Notes under the pieces: model-generated
Database searches by the model: none
What the model was told of the DNA's origin: nothing
The model's input: only the letters and a program-made list of their open reading frames with translations
NCBI GenBank assembly: GCA_021770445.1
Contig: JAETQY010000005.1
Span: forward strand, 177,185-241,184
DNA length: 64,000 nt
Source of the DNA: Bacillota bacterium
GTDB lineage: Bacteria > Bacillota > Clostridia > Oscillospirales > Oscillospiraceae
Reading direction: 5' to 3'
Made by a program: the position numbers and the translations under genes
Shown here: positions 23,226 to 31,853 of the stretch, in pieces
Position numbering within the stretch: the stretch's first letter is position 1
Layout of the letters: every line of letters begins with the position of its first letter

Positions 23226-23678
23226 ATGCGGTTAAATACGAAATATTTCGGTCAGATTAACTGTCCAGAGGAGGACAAGCTCCATTTCCCGGAGGGACTG
23301 TTCGGCTTTGAGGAGGAGAAGGAGTTCTTCCTCCTGCCCTTCGAGGGCAGCGAGGACACCCTCCTCTGCTTCCAAAGCGCAACGACGCCCGGCCTGGCCT
23401 TTGTGGCGGTAAATCCCTTCTCTCTCAAGCCGGACTATGCACCCATTCTCACCCGGGAGGAGCTGAAGGCTCTGGGGGTGGAGCGCAGTGAGGACCTGTG
23501 CTTCTATACCCTGTGCGTGGTGCGCAGCCCGGTGGGCGACAGCACGGTAAATCTGCGCTGCCCGGTGGCCGTCAACGACCAGACCCGGCAGGCTTTTCAG
23601 GTAATTCTGGAGGAGGGCAGCTACCACATGCACCACCTTCTGTCAGAATTCGGACGGAAGGGGGAGGGCAAATGCTGA
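23226..23678 (+). CDS. fliW: Flagellar assembly factor FliW
   Basis: 150 residues with family text LHFPEGLFGFEEEKEFFLLPFE, ATTPGLAFVAVNPF and VRSPVGDSTVNLRCPVAVNDQTRQAFQVIL. FliW binds either flagellin or the RNA-binding protein CsrA. When flagellin is exported, FliW is freed, sequesters CsrA and permits flagellin translation. TAGGAGGAG is the ribosome site. It overlaps csrA by 7 bases, so antagonist and target are made together. Confidence 0.95.
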   Translation: MRLNTKYFGQINCPEEDKLHFPEGLFGFEEEKEFFLLPFEGSEDTLLCFQSATTPGLAFVAVNPFSLKPDYAPILTREELKALGVERSEDLCFYTLCVVRSPVGDSTVNLRCPVAVNDQTRQAFQVILEEGSYHMHHLLSEFGRKGEGKC

Positions 23679-23902
23679 TCCTCCAACGGAAAGAAGGGGA
23701 GTCGCTACTGATCGGGGACGAGGTGGAGGTCACTGTCTTATCGGTAGAGGCGGGACGGGTCCGCCTGGCCATCCAGGCCCCCCGCAGTGTCACCATCCTG
23801 CGCAGCGAGCTGAAGGGCGCCGCCGACACTAACCGGGAGGCGGCGGACGAGGAGGTCTCTCCCCTGGAGCTGCTGGGCGTACTGAAAAAGCCAGAGAACT
23901 AA
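23672..23902 (+). CDS. csrA: Carbon storage / translational regulator CsrA
   Basis: 76 residues from the ATG at 23672, within the fliW stop region; the ORF-track version starting at 23498 is an artefact of extension. Typical CsrA: MLILQRKEGESLLIGDEVEVTVLSVEAGRVRLAIQAPRSVTILRSEL. The dimer binds ANGGA-containing hairpins over ribosome sites, classically of flagellin mRNA in Firmicutes, and is opposed by FliW. GGGGGAGGGC precedes the start. A strong terminator ends the operon. Confidence 0.95.
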   Translation: MLILQRKEGESLLIGDEVEVTVLSVEAGRVRLAIQAPRSVTILRSELKGAADTNREAADEEVSPLELLGVLKKPEN

Positions 23903-23904
23903 AA

Positions 23905-23950
23905 AAGGGCCGGATATCCGCTGGATATCCGGCCCTTCTCGCTTTCTTTC
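23905..23950. terminator. Bidirectional terminator between csrA and MATE gene
   Basis: AAGGGCCGGATATCC-GCT-GGATATCCGGCCCTT followed by CTCGCTTTCTTTC; an A-run precedes it for the minus strand. Confidence 0.9.
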
Positions 23951-23962
23951 GTGGACTGGTTT

Positions 23963-25372
23963 TTATCGGTGCGCCCCCGCCCTCAGGGGGACGGGCTGGG
24001 GATCGCCGGAGAGCTCCTCTGGCCGGTTGGGGTAGAGCCGGCGCAGGCGGGCGATACACAGGGCGCTGGCGGGCACCAGGAACAGGTCGGCGCACACCCA
24101 GGCAGCGGGGGAGGCGAAGCAGGCGGCGGTGTAACCGAAGGCGGGCACCAGCACCATTCCCACCCCGGTGCGGGCGGCCATTTCCAGCACGCCGGCCAGG
24201 ATGGCAAAGGGGCTGAAGCCCATACCCTGGATGGAGAAGCGGACGATGTTCACCAGGGCCAGAGGGAAGAAGAAGGCGGTACCGATCACGATGTACTGTG
24301 TGGTCAGCTCCATCAGGACCGCCACGTCCGTCTCCTTGGGGTCCAGGAAGAGCATAGCGCACTGGGGTGCGAAGCGGAGCATAGCGGCCAGAGCGATGGC
24401 CGAGTAGCCCAGTCCCAGCAGGGCGCAGGAGCGGATGCCCTTGGACAATCGGTCCAGCCTGCAAGCCCCCACGTTCTGGCCGCAGTAGGTGGCCATGGTG
24501 GCCCCCATGGCGTCGAAGGGGCAGGCCAGCAGCTGAAACACCTTGGCCCCCGCCGCCACGGCGGCCACGTAGAGGCTGCCCAGGGCGTTCACCGAGGACT
24601 GGAGCACGATGGAGCCGATGGCAGTAATCGAATATTGCAGCCCCATGGGGATACCCATGGTACACAGCACCCCGCAGGAGTGGAGGTCCAGCCGCCGCTC
24701 CTCCCTGGTCATGCGCAGAATGGGGTACTTCTTCATCATGTAGAACAGACAGGCGATGCCGGACACCCCCTGGGAGGCCACCGTGGCGATGGCCGCCCCA
24801 GCCACCCCGGCCTGGAAGCCTAGAATGAGGGCAAAGTCCAGGGCGATGTTCAGCACCGAAGACAGGGCCAGGAAGTACACTGGCGTCCTGCTGTCTCCCA
24901 GGGAGCGGATGATCCCGGCCAGCAGGTTGTAGAGGAAGGTGGCCGGTATGCCCATAAAGATGACAAAGATATAGGCGTGGGCGTTGTCGAAGATGTCCGC
25001 CGGGGTGAGCATTGCCGTCAGGATTTGCCGGCACAGCAGGCCGGTGGCGGTGGTGAGCACCACCGCGAAGAGGATAGACAGCCAGGCGGCGTTGGCTACA
25101 TAGCGGCGCATCTTGGAGGGCTCACCCGCCCCCATCCGCTGGGCCACCGGGATGGCGAAGCCGTTGCACACCCCCATACAGAAGCCAATCACGAAGAAGT
25201 TGACGGAGCCGGTGGAGCCCACGGCCGCCAGGGCGGCGGAGCCCAGCAGCTTGCCCACAATCATGGTGTCCACCAGGTTGTACAGCTGCTGGAACAGCAT
25301 ACCGAACAGGGTGGGCAGGGCGAAGCCCAGGATCAGCCGCATAGGGCTGCCCACAGTCAGGTCCTTGGTCAT
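23963..25372 (-). CDS. MATE-family multidrug/toxin efflux transporter
   Basis: 469 residues from the ATG at 25372 (MTKDLTVGSPMRLILGFALPTLFG), which has AAGGAAGG upstream; the ORF track adds 37 residues without a ribosome site. Twelve hydrophobic helices are expected, and the duplicated MATE core is visible: FQQLYNLVDTMIVGKLLGSAALAAVGS in the N half, LACPFDAMGATMATYCGQNVGACRLDRL in the C half. These are Na+ or H+ antiporters in the inner membrane exporting cationic drugs or metabolites. Monocistronic, convergent with csrA. Confidence 0.92.
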   Translation of the reverse strand: MTKDLTVGSPMRLILGFALPTLFGMLFQQLYNLVDTMIVGKLLGSAALAAVGSTGSVNFFVIGFCMGVCNGFAIPVAQRMGAGEPSKMRRYVANAAWLSILFAVVLTTATGLLCRQILTAMLTPADIFDNAHAYIFVIFMGIPATFLYNLLAGIIRSLGDSRTPVYFLALSSVLNIALDFALILGFQAGVAGAAIATVASQGVSGIACLFYMMKKYPILRMTREERRLDLHSCGVLCTMGIPMGLQYSITAIGSIVLQSSVNALGSLYVAAVAAGAKVFQLLACPFDAMGATMATYCGQNVGACRLDRLSKGIRSCALLGLGYSAIALAAMLRFAPQCAMLFLDPKETDVAVLMELTTQYIVIGTAFFFPLALVNIVRFSIQGMGFSPFAILAGVLEMAARTGVGMVLVPAFGYTAACFASPAAWVCADLFLVPASALCIARLRRLYPNRPEELSGDPQPVPLRAGAHR

Positions 25373-25489
25373 AGATATACCTTCCTTTTGGAAAATCTCC
25401 GACCTATTATAGCCATCCTCCCCTCGCCTGGCTAGCGGCTTTTTGACGGTTTTATCCCCCAGCTTTGGGGATTTTTTCATCAAAATCCC

Positions 25490-25522
25490 CCCGTCCGGTC
25501 ACGGCCGGGCGGAGGGATGTCA
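25490..25522 (-). terminator. Terminator of the Bce-type ABC operon
   Basis: On the minus strand CCGCCCGG-CCGTGA-CCGGACGG followed by GGGGATTTTG, just after the permease stop. Confidence 0.65.
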
Positions 25523-27370
25523 TTATGCGTTCTTCGCCATCCGGCTACAGGCCAGGGCGGTAGCCAGAAAGTAGCCCCCGTAGACCACCAGGATCACCCC
25601 CGCGGTGACGGCGCTGCTGGCGGTGCTGTCCACCTTGCCCACGGCGAAGATGATATCGTTGGCGGCCTTCATGCCCACCACAGAGTGGACCAGGGCCAGG
25701 ACCAGAGGCAGGAGGAAGGCCAGAGCCACCTGCTGGGTGGCGGAGCGCTTCATTTGCTTCTCTTCGGCCCCCAGGCGGCGGAGGACGGCGTAGCGGCCGG
25801 TGTTGTCCGCCCCCTGGCTGAGCTGCTGGAGGGCCAGCACCGCCGCGGCGGCCAGCAGGAAGGTGAAGCCCAGGTACAGCCCCAGAAACAGGGCCAGAAT
25901 CTTGTTGCCCACCATGTCGGCGTAGATGAACAGCCGGGTCTCCATCCGAACGGACAGCCTGTCGTTCAGGGGCCGGATGAGCTGGAGGAGCTGATTTTCC
26001 GTCTCCTCCCCGCTGCCCCCGGCGTAGTCGGCGGACCACACCTGACGGCGTATTTCCAGCCGTTCCGCCATTTCGTCAGGGATGACCACACAGCGCAGTC
26101 CCAGATTGCCTGTGGAGAGCTTGTCTTCCCGATCCTCCAGCAGGGCGGGCAGGGGGCCGGCGTAGGCTGGCAGGCCCTGTCTGGTCAGCAGAGCGTCACA
26201 GTCGGACACTCGGATGGCAGCGCTGGCGTCCTCGATACCGGTGACCTCTTTTTCATTGTAGTAGAAGGGTGTGTCGTGGCTCCAGGCCAGCTTCTCGTCC
26301 GGGTCAAAGCCCCCCTCCCGGAGGAGGGCGTCAAAGTCGATGAGCTCGGTGTCCCCCGACTGGTTCTGCACCGTGATATCGAAGGGGGCCTCTCCGTCGG
26401 TCATGGCGGTGAGGGTGGAGTTGAGGCCCAGGGAGCTGGCGGTGATGCCGATGGCCAGCAGCAGGAGGATGCACACCACCGTCTGGGCCAGGTAGGTGGT
26501 GTGAACCTTGCTGATCCACTGCCGCAGGGTGAACACATTCAGATTTTTGAAGTACAGCCCCGGGCGGCCCTGGACGAACTTCATCACGAACCCGGACAGG
26601 GAGCGGAAAATGAGCAGGGTGCCCAGCGTTCCCAGCCCCAGCATGGGGAAGCACAGGAAGGGAATCGCCACGGCCAGGGCCATGCCAAAGAACAGCAGAA
26701 TGGCGTAGGCGGCGGCCAGGCATACTACCCCCAGGACAAACTGGAACACCGCCACCCCCAGGGGCCGGGGCTTGAGCACCTCATTTTTCCGCTCCCCGTG
26801 GATCAGGTCGATGAGCTTTGCCTTGGACACCTGCACTCCGCTGAGGGCCATCACCAGCAGGAAGATAACACCGAAGTACAATACCGTCTTGACCGCCGCC
26901 TTGGGGGAAAAGTTCAGAGCCAGCAGAGCGGATACGTCCATCTCAAACATGGACAGGGTGAGGGCGGACATGCCGAAGCTGGCGGCCACCCCCAGGGCCA
27001 ACCCGGCGATGAGGGAGACGATCCCGATGAGCCCCGTCTCCAGAAAGAGCAGCCGGGACACCTGCCCCTGGCTCAGGCCCAGCAGCAGATAGGTGCCCAG
27101 CTCCCGCTTCCGGCGGCGGAGCAGAAAGCGGTTGGCGTAGAGGATGAGGCAGGCCAGCACCACCGCCACAAAGACGGAGAACACGTCAATGAGCATCATA
27201 ATGGCCCCCACCATAGGGTTCCCGGTCCGGCCTAGAAAGACCATGGCCCCCTGGCCGTCGATGGAGTTGAAGGTATAGAATAGGCACACGCCGAAGGTGA
27301 GGGTGAGCAGGTACACCCCGTAGTCCCGGAAGGACCGGCGCACGTTGCGCAGGGCCAGCTTAGAGAACAT
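25523..27370 (-). CDS. ABC transporter permease, BceB/FtsX type
   Basis: 615 residues with the FtsX-superfamily start [37 protein letters not shown]. About ten hydrophobic helices are present, with a large soluble domain of some 170 residues between helices 7 and 8 (from DITVQNQSGDTELIDF on), the mark of BceB-type permeases that sense or remove cell-wall-acting peptides from lipid II intermediates. It overlaps its ATPase gene by 11 bases. No BceRS-type two-component system is adjacent, which is unusual, as these transporters normally act as the sensor for one. Confidence 0.9.
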   Translation of the reverse strand: MFSKLALRNVRRSFRDYGVYLLTLTFGVCLFYTFNSIDGQGAMVFLGRTGNPMVGAIMMLIDVFSVFVAVVLACLILYANRFLLRRRKRELGTYLLLGLSQGQVSRLLFLETGLIGIVSLIAGLALGVAASFGMSALTLSMFEMDVSALLALNFSPKAAVKTVLYFGVIFLLVMALSGVQVSKAKLIDLIHGERKNEVLKPRPLGVAVFQFVLGVVCLAAAYAILLFFGMALAVAIPFLCFPMLGLGTLGTLLIFRSLSGFVMKFVQGRPGLYFKNLNVFTLRQWISKVHTTYLAQTVVCILLLLAIGITASSLGLNSTLTAMTDGEAPFDITVQNQSGDTELIDFDALLREGGFDPDEKLAWSHDTPFYYNEKEVTGIEDASAAIRVSDCDALLTRQGLPAYAGPLPALLEDREDKLSTGNLGLRCVVIPDEMAERLEIRRQVWSADYAGGSGEETENQLLQLIRPLNDRLSVRMETRLFIYADMVGNKILALFLGLYLGFTFLLAAAAVLALQQLSQGADNTGRYAVLRRLGAEEKQMKRSATQQVALAFLLPLVLALVHSVVGMKAANDIIFAVGKVDSTASSAVTAGVILVVYGGYFLATALACSRMAKNA

Positions 27371-28127
27371 CGGCCATCCCTCCCCCCATCTCGGTGACCA
27401 CCTGGATGATCTTCTTAAAGAAGGCCTTCCGACTGTCGTTCCCCCGGTGGAGCTCCAGGAAGATCTGGCCGTCCCGGAGAAAGACTACCCGGCGGCAGCA
27501 GCTGGCAGTAAAGGCGTCGTGGGTGACCATGAGGATGGTGGCCCCCAGCTCCTGGTTCAGCTCGTCCAGCCGGTCCAACAGCAGTTGAGAGGACTTGGAG
27601 TCCAGGGCGCCGGTGGGCTCGTCGGCCAGCACTAGGGCCGGGCGGGTCACCATGGCCCGGGCAGCGGCGCACCGCTGCTGCTGGCCCCCGGACATCTGGT
27701 AGGGGTACTTGTCCAGGCAGTCGGTGATACCCAGAAGGTCCGCCATCTCCCGCACCCGCTTATCAATCTTCTGGGCGGGGGCCTTCACAATGGACAGGGA
27801 CAGGGCGATGTTCTCATAGGCGGTGAGGGTGTCCAGGAGGTTGCAGTCCTGGAAGATGAACCCCAGCCGCTCCCGGCGGAATTTGGCCAGCTCCTTGCCC
27901 TTGAGGCGGGTGAGCTCTTTGCCGTCGATGACGATGGAGCCGGCGGAGGGCCGGTCGATGGTGGACACGCAGTTGAGCAGGGTGGTCTTACCCGACCCGG
28001 AGGGGCCCATGACCCCCACGAACTCCCCAGCCTCCAGAGACAGGGACACGCCGTCCAGCGCCCGGGTCAACGACCCGCCCTTTCCATAGACCTTTTTCAG
28101 GTCGGTAACAGTTAAGATCTCAGACAT
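27360..28127 (-). CDS. ABC transporter ATP-binding protein, BceA/LolD type
   Basis: 255 residues from the ATG at 28127 ([18 protein letters not shown]), with GGGAG upstream. Walker [11 protein letters not shown]-loop FIFQDCNLL, signature [15 protein letters not shown], Walker [14 protein letters not shown] and H-loop VTHD are all intact. MacB/BceA-type subunits drive mechanotransmission rather than pore transport. Encoded with the FtsX-type permease downstream. An inverted repeat ACTGTA-N13-TACAGT lies 23 bases before the start (28150-28174) and may be an operator. Confidence 0.93.
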   Translation of the reverse strand: MSEILTVTDLKKVYGKGGSLTRALDGVSLSLEAGEFVGVMGPSGSGKTTLLNCVSTIDRPSAGSIVIDGKELTRLKGKELAKFRRERLGFIFQDCNLLDTLTAYENIALSLSIVKAPAQKIDKRVREMADLLGITDCLDKYPYQMSGGQQQRCAAARAMVTRPALVLADEPTGALDSKSSQLLLDRLDELNQELGATILMVTHDAFTASCCRRVVFLRDGQIFLELHRGNDSRKAFFKKIIQVVTEMGGGMADVL

Positions 28128-28149
28128 GGTGATCTGCTCCCTTCGTTTA

Positions 28150-28174
28150 ACTGTACTAGAGTGTATCATACAGT
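28150..28174. promoter_or_regulatory. Inverted repeat upstream of Bce-type operon
   Basis: ACTGTA-N13-TACAGT. It contains ATCATA (TATGAT on the minus strand), a reasonable -10 for the ABC operon, so a bound protein would block that promoter. No regulator gene is next to it. Confidence 0.4.
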
Positions 28175-28236
28175 TGTGAAAAATGCTCTAAAGGAATCAT
28201 GAGGATTTCATTAAGGTTTCTTTAAATTGGTTTTCC

Positions 28237-28265
28237 TTGATTTTCTCCCCCAAATATGCGATACT
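28237..28265 (+). promoter_or_regulatory. Promoter of zinc-ribbon/ABC-2 operon
   Basis: TTGATT (28237-28242), a 17-base spacer and GATACT (28260-28265), 25 bases before the ATPase start. Confidence 0.65.
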
Positions 28266-28290
28266 ACTTAAAAACAAAGGGGGCGGGACC

Positions 28291-28920
28291 ATGCTGGAGG
28301 TGCGCGGGCTGTGCAAGAGCTACGGGGGACGCCAGGTACTCTGTCCAGTGAGCTTCGTCCTGCCTCCGGGTCAGTGTCTGGGGCTGGCCGGGCACAACGG
28401 CTCGGGGAAGTCCACTCTGCTGCGGCTCATCGCCCAGATCGAAAAACCGGACGGGGGCGACGTCCTCTATGAGGGCCGCTCCGTTCTGGGAAACCGGCAA
28501 TTCCTGCGCAAAATGCTGGGTTACGTCCCCCAGAGTACGGAGCTGGCCCGGGAGCTGACGGTAAAACAGCAGCTCAGGCTGTGGCAGGCGGCCTGCGGGC
28601 TGTCCGGCCCCCTCCCAGGGGACATTCTGGACCTGCTAGGGCTGGAGCCCCTGATGAAATCCCCCATCCGCACCCTGTCGGGGGGGATGGCCCAGCGGGT
28701 GAGCATCGCTATGGCCCTGCTGTCCCGGCCCCGGGTGCTGCTGATGGACGAGGCCGCCTCCGGCCTGGATGGCGGCTATGTCCCAAAGCTGCTGGACTGG
28801 CTGGAGAGTACCTACCTGCCCGGCGGCGGCAGCCTGATCTGGTGCAGCCACCACCCCGAAGAGCTCTCCCGGCTGTGCGGCGCGGTGCTGACCCTGGAGA
28901 ATGGAACGCTGATTTCATAA
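28291..28920 (+). CDS. ABC transporter ATP-binding protein (ABC-2 type)
   Basis: 209 residues from the ATG at 28291 (MLEVRGLCKSYGGRQVL); upstream codons in the ORF track overlap the promoter. Walker A GHNGSGKST, signature LSGGMAQRVSIAMAL, Walker B VLLMDEAASGLD and the switch His in WCSHHPEE are intact. Slightly short for the family. First of four genes in one direction with tight spacing: a zinc-ribbon membrane protein and two ABC-2-like permeases follow, so it powers an exporter built from those. Cargo unknown. Confidence 0.92.
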   Translation: MLEVRGLCKSYGGRQVLCPVSFVLPPGQCLGLAGHNGSGKSTLLRLIAQIEKPDGGDVLYEGRSVLGNRQFLRKMLGYVPQSTELARELTVKQQLRLWQAACGLSGPLPGDILDLLGLEPLMKSPIRTLSGGMAQRVSIAMALLSRPRVLLMDEAASGLDGGYVPKLLDWLESTYLPGGGSLIWCSHHPEELSRLCGAVLTLENGTLIS

Positions 28921-28938
28921 GGAAGAGGAGGAAATGAG

Positions 28939-30642
28939 ATGATTTGCAGAAACTGCGGAAACGAGATGCGGGAGGACGCCCGATTCTGTCCCCACTGCGG
29001 GGCGATGAACGCCCCCGCTCCGGAGGGCGGGCTGCCCCAGGGCGCCCCCTCTTACAGCTCCGCCGCTCCCGCCTGGGAGGGCCCCGAGGGCGGCGGAAGG
29101 AAGAAAAAGACCGGCCTCTTCATCGGCGTCGGCGTGGCTGTGGTGGCGGTGATCGCCCTTGTAGCGGTGTTCGCCGGCGGCCTGTTCTCCAACCCTAAAA
29201 AGCAGGTGGAGGCCGCCTTTGTCAAGAGCGCCGCCGCCTATGTCCAGGCGGAGAAGGCCCTGAACCTGCCCGACACCGCCCAGTGGCAGCGGGAGCAAAA
29301 TATCAGCCAGTACCTGACCCTGGCCCTGAAAGACATCAACAGCGGCCTGATTGGCTATGACATGTCCGCCCTCAGCGGTCTGGAAGTATTGCTGTCCGCC
29401 TCCTACAACGGCGGGGACCGGTACGCGGCCTTCGATCTGACGGCCAACTGGGCGGAGGAGGAGCTGCTCTCCCTGTCTATGACAGCGTCCGACCCCTATC
29501 TGTGGTTCAATTCCCCCCAGCTCACCGGCAACACCCACTACGGCGTGAACACTGAGACCCTGGGGGCCGACCTGACGGCTATGACCGGGGACGACTCCAT
29601 GAAGGACGTCAGCTTCAACCTCTTCGACCTGGTGGACACGGTGCTGGAGAGGGTGGACCAGGAGAAGCTGGAGCAGGACATCACTGCGGCCAACAAGACC
29701 CTGTGGGAGGAGGCGCAGGTCAAGAAGACCGGAGCCAAAACCCTGGACCTGAACGGGACGGAGACCAAGACCACCGCCTTCCGGGTGACCTTCCCCCAGG
29801 AGGCCCTGGAGGGCTACGCGGACGCCCTGGTGAAGGTCATGTCCGCCATGAGCTACTACGACCTCTACGAGGAGCTCTACCGCTCCATGGGCATGCCTCA
29901 GGACCAGATCGACGAGATCATGGACGCGCTGGAGGAGCTGGACCCCTACGCCGCGCTGGCCGATGACCTCAAGGACGCCATCGGCGAGGCCGGCGGCCTG
30001 GAGTTGGAGGTCTGCCTCAGCGGCGGGTATGTGTCCGCCCTGCTGTACGAGGGCGAAATCGACGGCACAGACCTGTCCCTGGCCCTGTACCTGGGCGGCG
30101 GCGAGGCCTATGTGGACGACCTGAGCCTGGAACTGGAGGTGGACGGGGTCAAGCTGACGGTGAAGTCCACCGGCGACCACGGCGGCAGGAGCGGCGTCTT
30201 TACCGACAAGACCACCATCAAGGGCAGCCTTCTGGGCCTGACCTCCCTCAACTCCGATCTCCGCTATGAGCCCCACCGCTATGACCCCCAAAAGTTCAAC
30301 GATAATTTCAGCTGGGAGCTGTCCATTCCCGGCGCGGGCTCTCTGGAGATGGCGGGCGCCCTCGACATCTCCGAAGTCCGCTTCGACCTGGACCTGGACG
30401 ACGTCACTCTCAAGGTGATGGGCGCGGACGTGTGTACCCTGTCCCTCTCCTATCTGGTGGAGCACCGGGCCGTCCACGGAGGCGTTCCCCCCACCTTCCA
30501 GTCCCTCACCCGGATGGACCCGATGGAGCTGATGACGGCGGCGCTGGACGTCCAGAGCAGGGCCGAGGCCTGGGCGGCCGAGATGGAGGCGCTGTTCGTC
30601 TCCCGCCTGCCCGCCGAGCTGCTCTACGGCACGATGTACTGA
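28939..30642 (+). CDS. Zinc-ribbon, single-pass membrane protein with large external domain
   Basis: 567 residues: zinc ribbon with C3-x2-C6 and C17-x2-C20 (ICRNCGNEMREDARFCPHCG), a Pro/Gly linker, one transmembrane helix at about 58-81 (TGLFIGVGVAVVAVIALVAVFAGG), then some 480 residues outside the membrane rich in Asp, Leu and beta-strand patterns (LDLNGTETKTTAFRVTFPQEALEGYAD, SLEMAGALDISEVRFDLDLDDVTL). Single-pass zinc-ribbon proteins of this kind occur in Clostridia without known function. The gene lies between an ABC ATPase and two permeases, and its stop overlaps the next start (TGATG), so it may be a substrate-binding or periplasm-side adaptor of the exporter. Confidence 0.8.
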   Translation: MICRNCGNEMREDARFCPHCGAMNAPAPEGGLPQGAPSYSSAAPAWEGPEGGGRKKKTGLFIGVGVAVVAVIALVAVFAGGLFSNPKKQVEAAFVKSAAAYVQAEKALNLPDTAQWQREQNISQYLTLALKDINSGLIGYDMSALSGLEVLLSASYNGGDRYAAFDLTANWAEEELLSLSMTASDPYLWFNSPQLTGNTHYGVNTETLGADLTAMTGDDSMKDVSFNLFDLVDTVLERVDQEKLEQDITAANKTLWEEAQVKKTGAKTLDLNGTETKTTAFRVTFPQEALEGYADALVKVMSAMSYYDLYEELYRSMGMPQDQIDEIMDALEELDPYAALADDLKDAIGEAGGLELEVCLSGGYVSALLYEGEIDGTDLSLALYLGGGEAYVDDLSLELEVDGVKLTVKSTGDHGGRSGVFTDKTTIKGSLLGLTSLNSDLRYEPHRYDPQKFNDNFSWELSIPGAGSLEMAGALDISEVRFDLDLDDVTLKVMGADVCTLSLSYLVEHRAVHGGVPPTFQSLTRMDPMELMTAALDVQSRAEAWAAEMEALFVSRLPAELLYGTMY

Positions 30643-31853
30643 TGGATACCCTCCGCTTCGGCGCAACTTATTTTAAGCTGACCCTGGGCAGGCTCTGCCA
30701 ACAGCGCTGGCTGCTGGCAGGGCTGGCTCTTTTGTGCCTTCTTTTGCCCCTTGGGGCGGGCCAGGCGGCCAATACCCTGCTGTCCCGGGGGGTGGACTTT
30801 CACGGTGTCACCCTGGCGATTTCCGCCCCGGAGGGGGACGGCGTCCCCCAAATGCTGGAACAGTTTATGGGGGACATGGAGGATATCGCCCAGTATTGCC
30901 GCATCGTCTCCATGGACGAGGAGGCGGCCCTGTCCGCCCTGGAACGGGGGGAGGTCACTGCCGTGCTGGCCCTGCCGGAGAACTTTATCCGGGGGGTGAT
31001 GTGGGGGGAGAACCCGGACCTGCGGCTCATCGTGGCCGGGGACCGGCCCCTGGAGTCTCTGCTGCTGCTGTGGGTGGGCCAGAGCGCCTGCGACATCCTC
31101 TCCGCCTTCCAGAGCGGGGTGTACGCTGTACTGGATCTCTATGAGGAAGCCCCGCCCCCCGGCCTTGACCGGGAAGACGTGGTGCTGGACATCAACCTGC
31201 GCTATATCTCCCTGGCTGTGGACCGGACGGACATGTTCCGGACGGAGGAGATCTCCGCCACCCGGACCCTACCCGTCCCCCTCCACTACGCTCTGGCTCT
31301 CATCTCCTACTTCGCCCTGTCCGCCGCCCCCCTGTTCGTCCCTGTCTACAGTGGGGACTGGCTGCGCCCCCAGCGGCGGCTGCGGGCGGCGGGCCGGGGG
31401 ACTGCCGCCGGATACTGGTCCGGGGTGCTGGCCGGGATGGTCTTTCTGCTTCCGCTTCTGCTCCCCGCCCTGCTGCTGGCGGGGGGCGGGGAGCCCCTGT
31501 CTCTGGTGGCCTCCGCCCTGGGGATGGCCTTGTACTGCTCCCTCTTTTCCTCGGTGTGCTGCCTGGCCGCCCGGAGCGTTGCCGGGTGCGGGGCGGCGGC
31601 CTTTACAATTTCCTTGGCCTCTCTGGCCTTGGCTGGCGGTATCGTCCCCCCGGTGCTGCTGCCTGGGCCGATGGGTCAGCTGAGCGGGCTGTCGCCGGTG
31701 ACCTGGCTGATGGAGCTGGCCGCTCGCCCCATGGGCATCTGCCAGGTGTCCGCCTCCGCCTGGGCCGGTCTGGTCCTGACGGGCGTGGGGATGGCCGCTC
31801 TCGCCCTGTTCCTCTACCGCCGCCGGGCGGACAGCGAGGAGGTGGGACTGTGA
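30642..31853 (+). CDS. ABC-2 type permease, subunit 1
   Basis: 403 residues from the ATG at 30642, overlapping the previous TGA; the ORF-track start lies inside the upstream gene. One N-terminal helix (LLAGLALLCLLLPLGAG), an external loop of about 200 residues (GVTLAISAPEGDGVPQMLEQFMGD...), then five or six helices (YALALISYFALSAAPLFV, GVLAGMVFLLPLLLPALLLAG, GPMGQLSGLSPVTWLMEL). This layout matches the YhgE/ABC-2 permeases that move polymers, lantibiotics or lipids. Pairs with the next gene, which overlaps it by 4 bases. Confidence 0.82.
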   Translation: MDTLRFGATYFKLTLGRLCQQRWLLAGLALLCLLLPLGAGQAANTLLSRGVDFHGVTLAISAPEGDGVPQMLEQFMGDMEDIAQYCRIVSMDEEAALSALERGEVTAVLALPENFIRGVMWGENPDLRLIVAGDRPLESLLLLWVGQSACDILSAFQSGVYAVLDLYEEAPPPGLDREDVVLDINLRYISLAVDRTDMFRTEEISATRTLPVPLHYALALISYFALSAAPLFVPVYSGDWLRPQRRLRAAGRGTAAGYWSGVLAGMVFLLPLLLPALLLAGGGEPLSLVASALGMALYCSLFSSVCCLAARSVAGCGAAAFTISLASLALAGGIVPPVLLPGPMGQLSGLSPVTWLMELAARPMGICQVSASAWAGLVLTGVGMAALALFLYRRRADSEEVGL

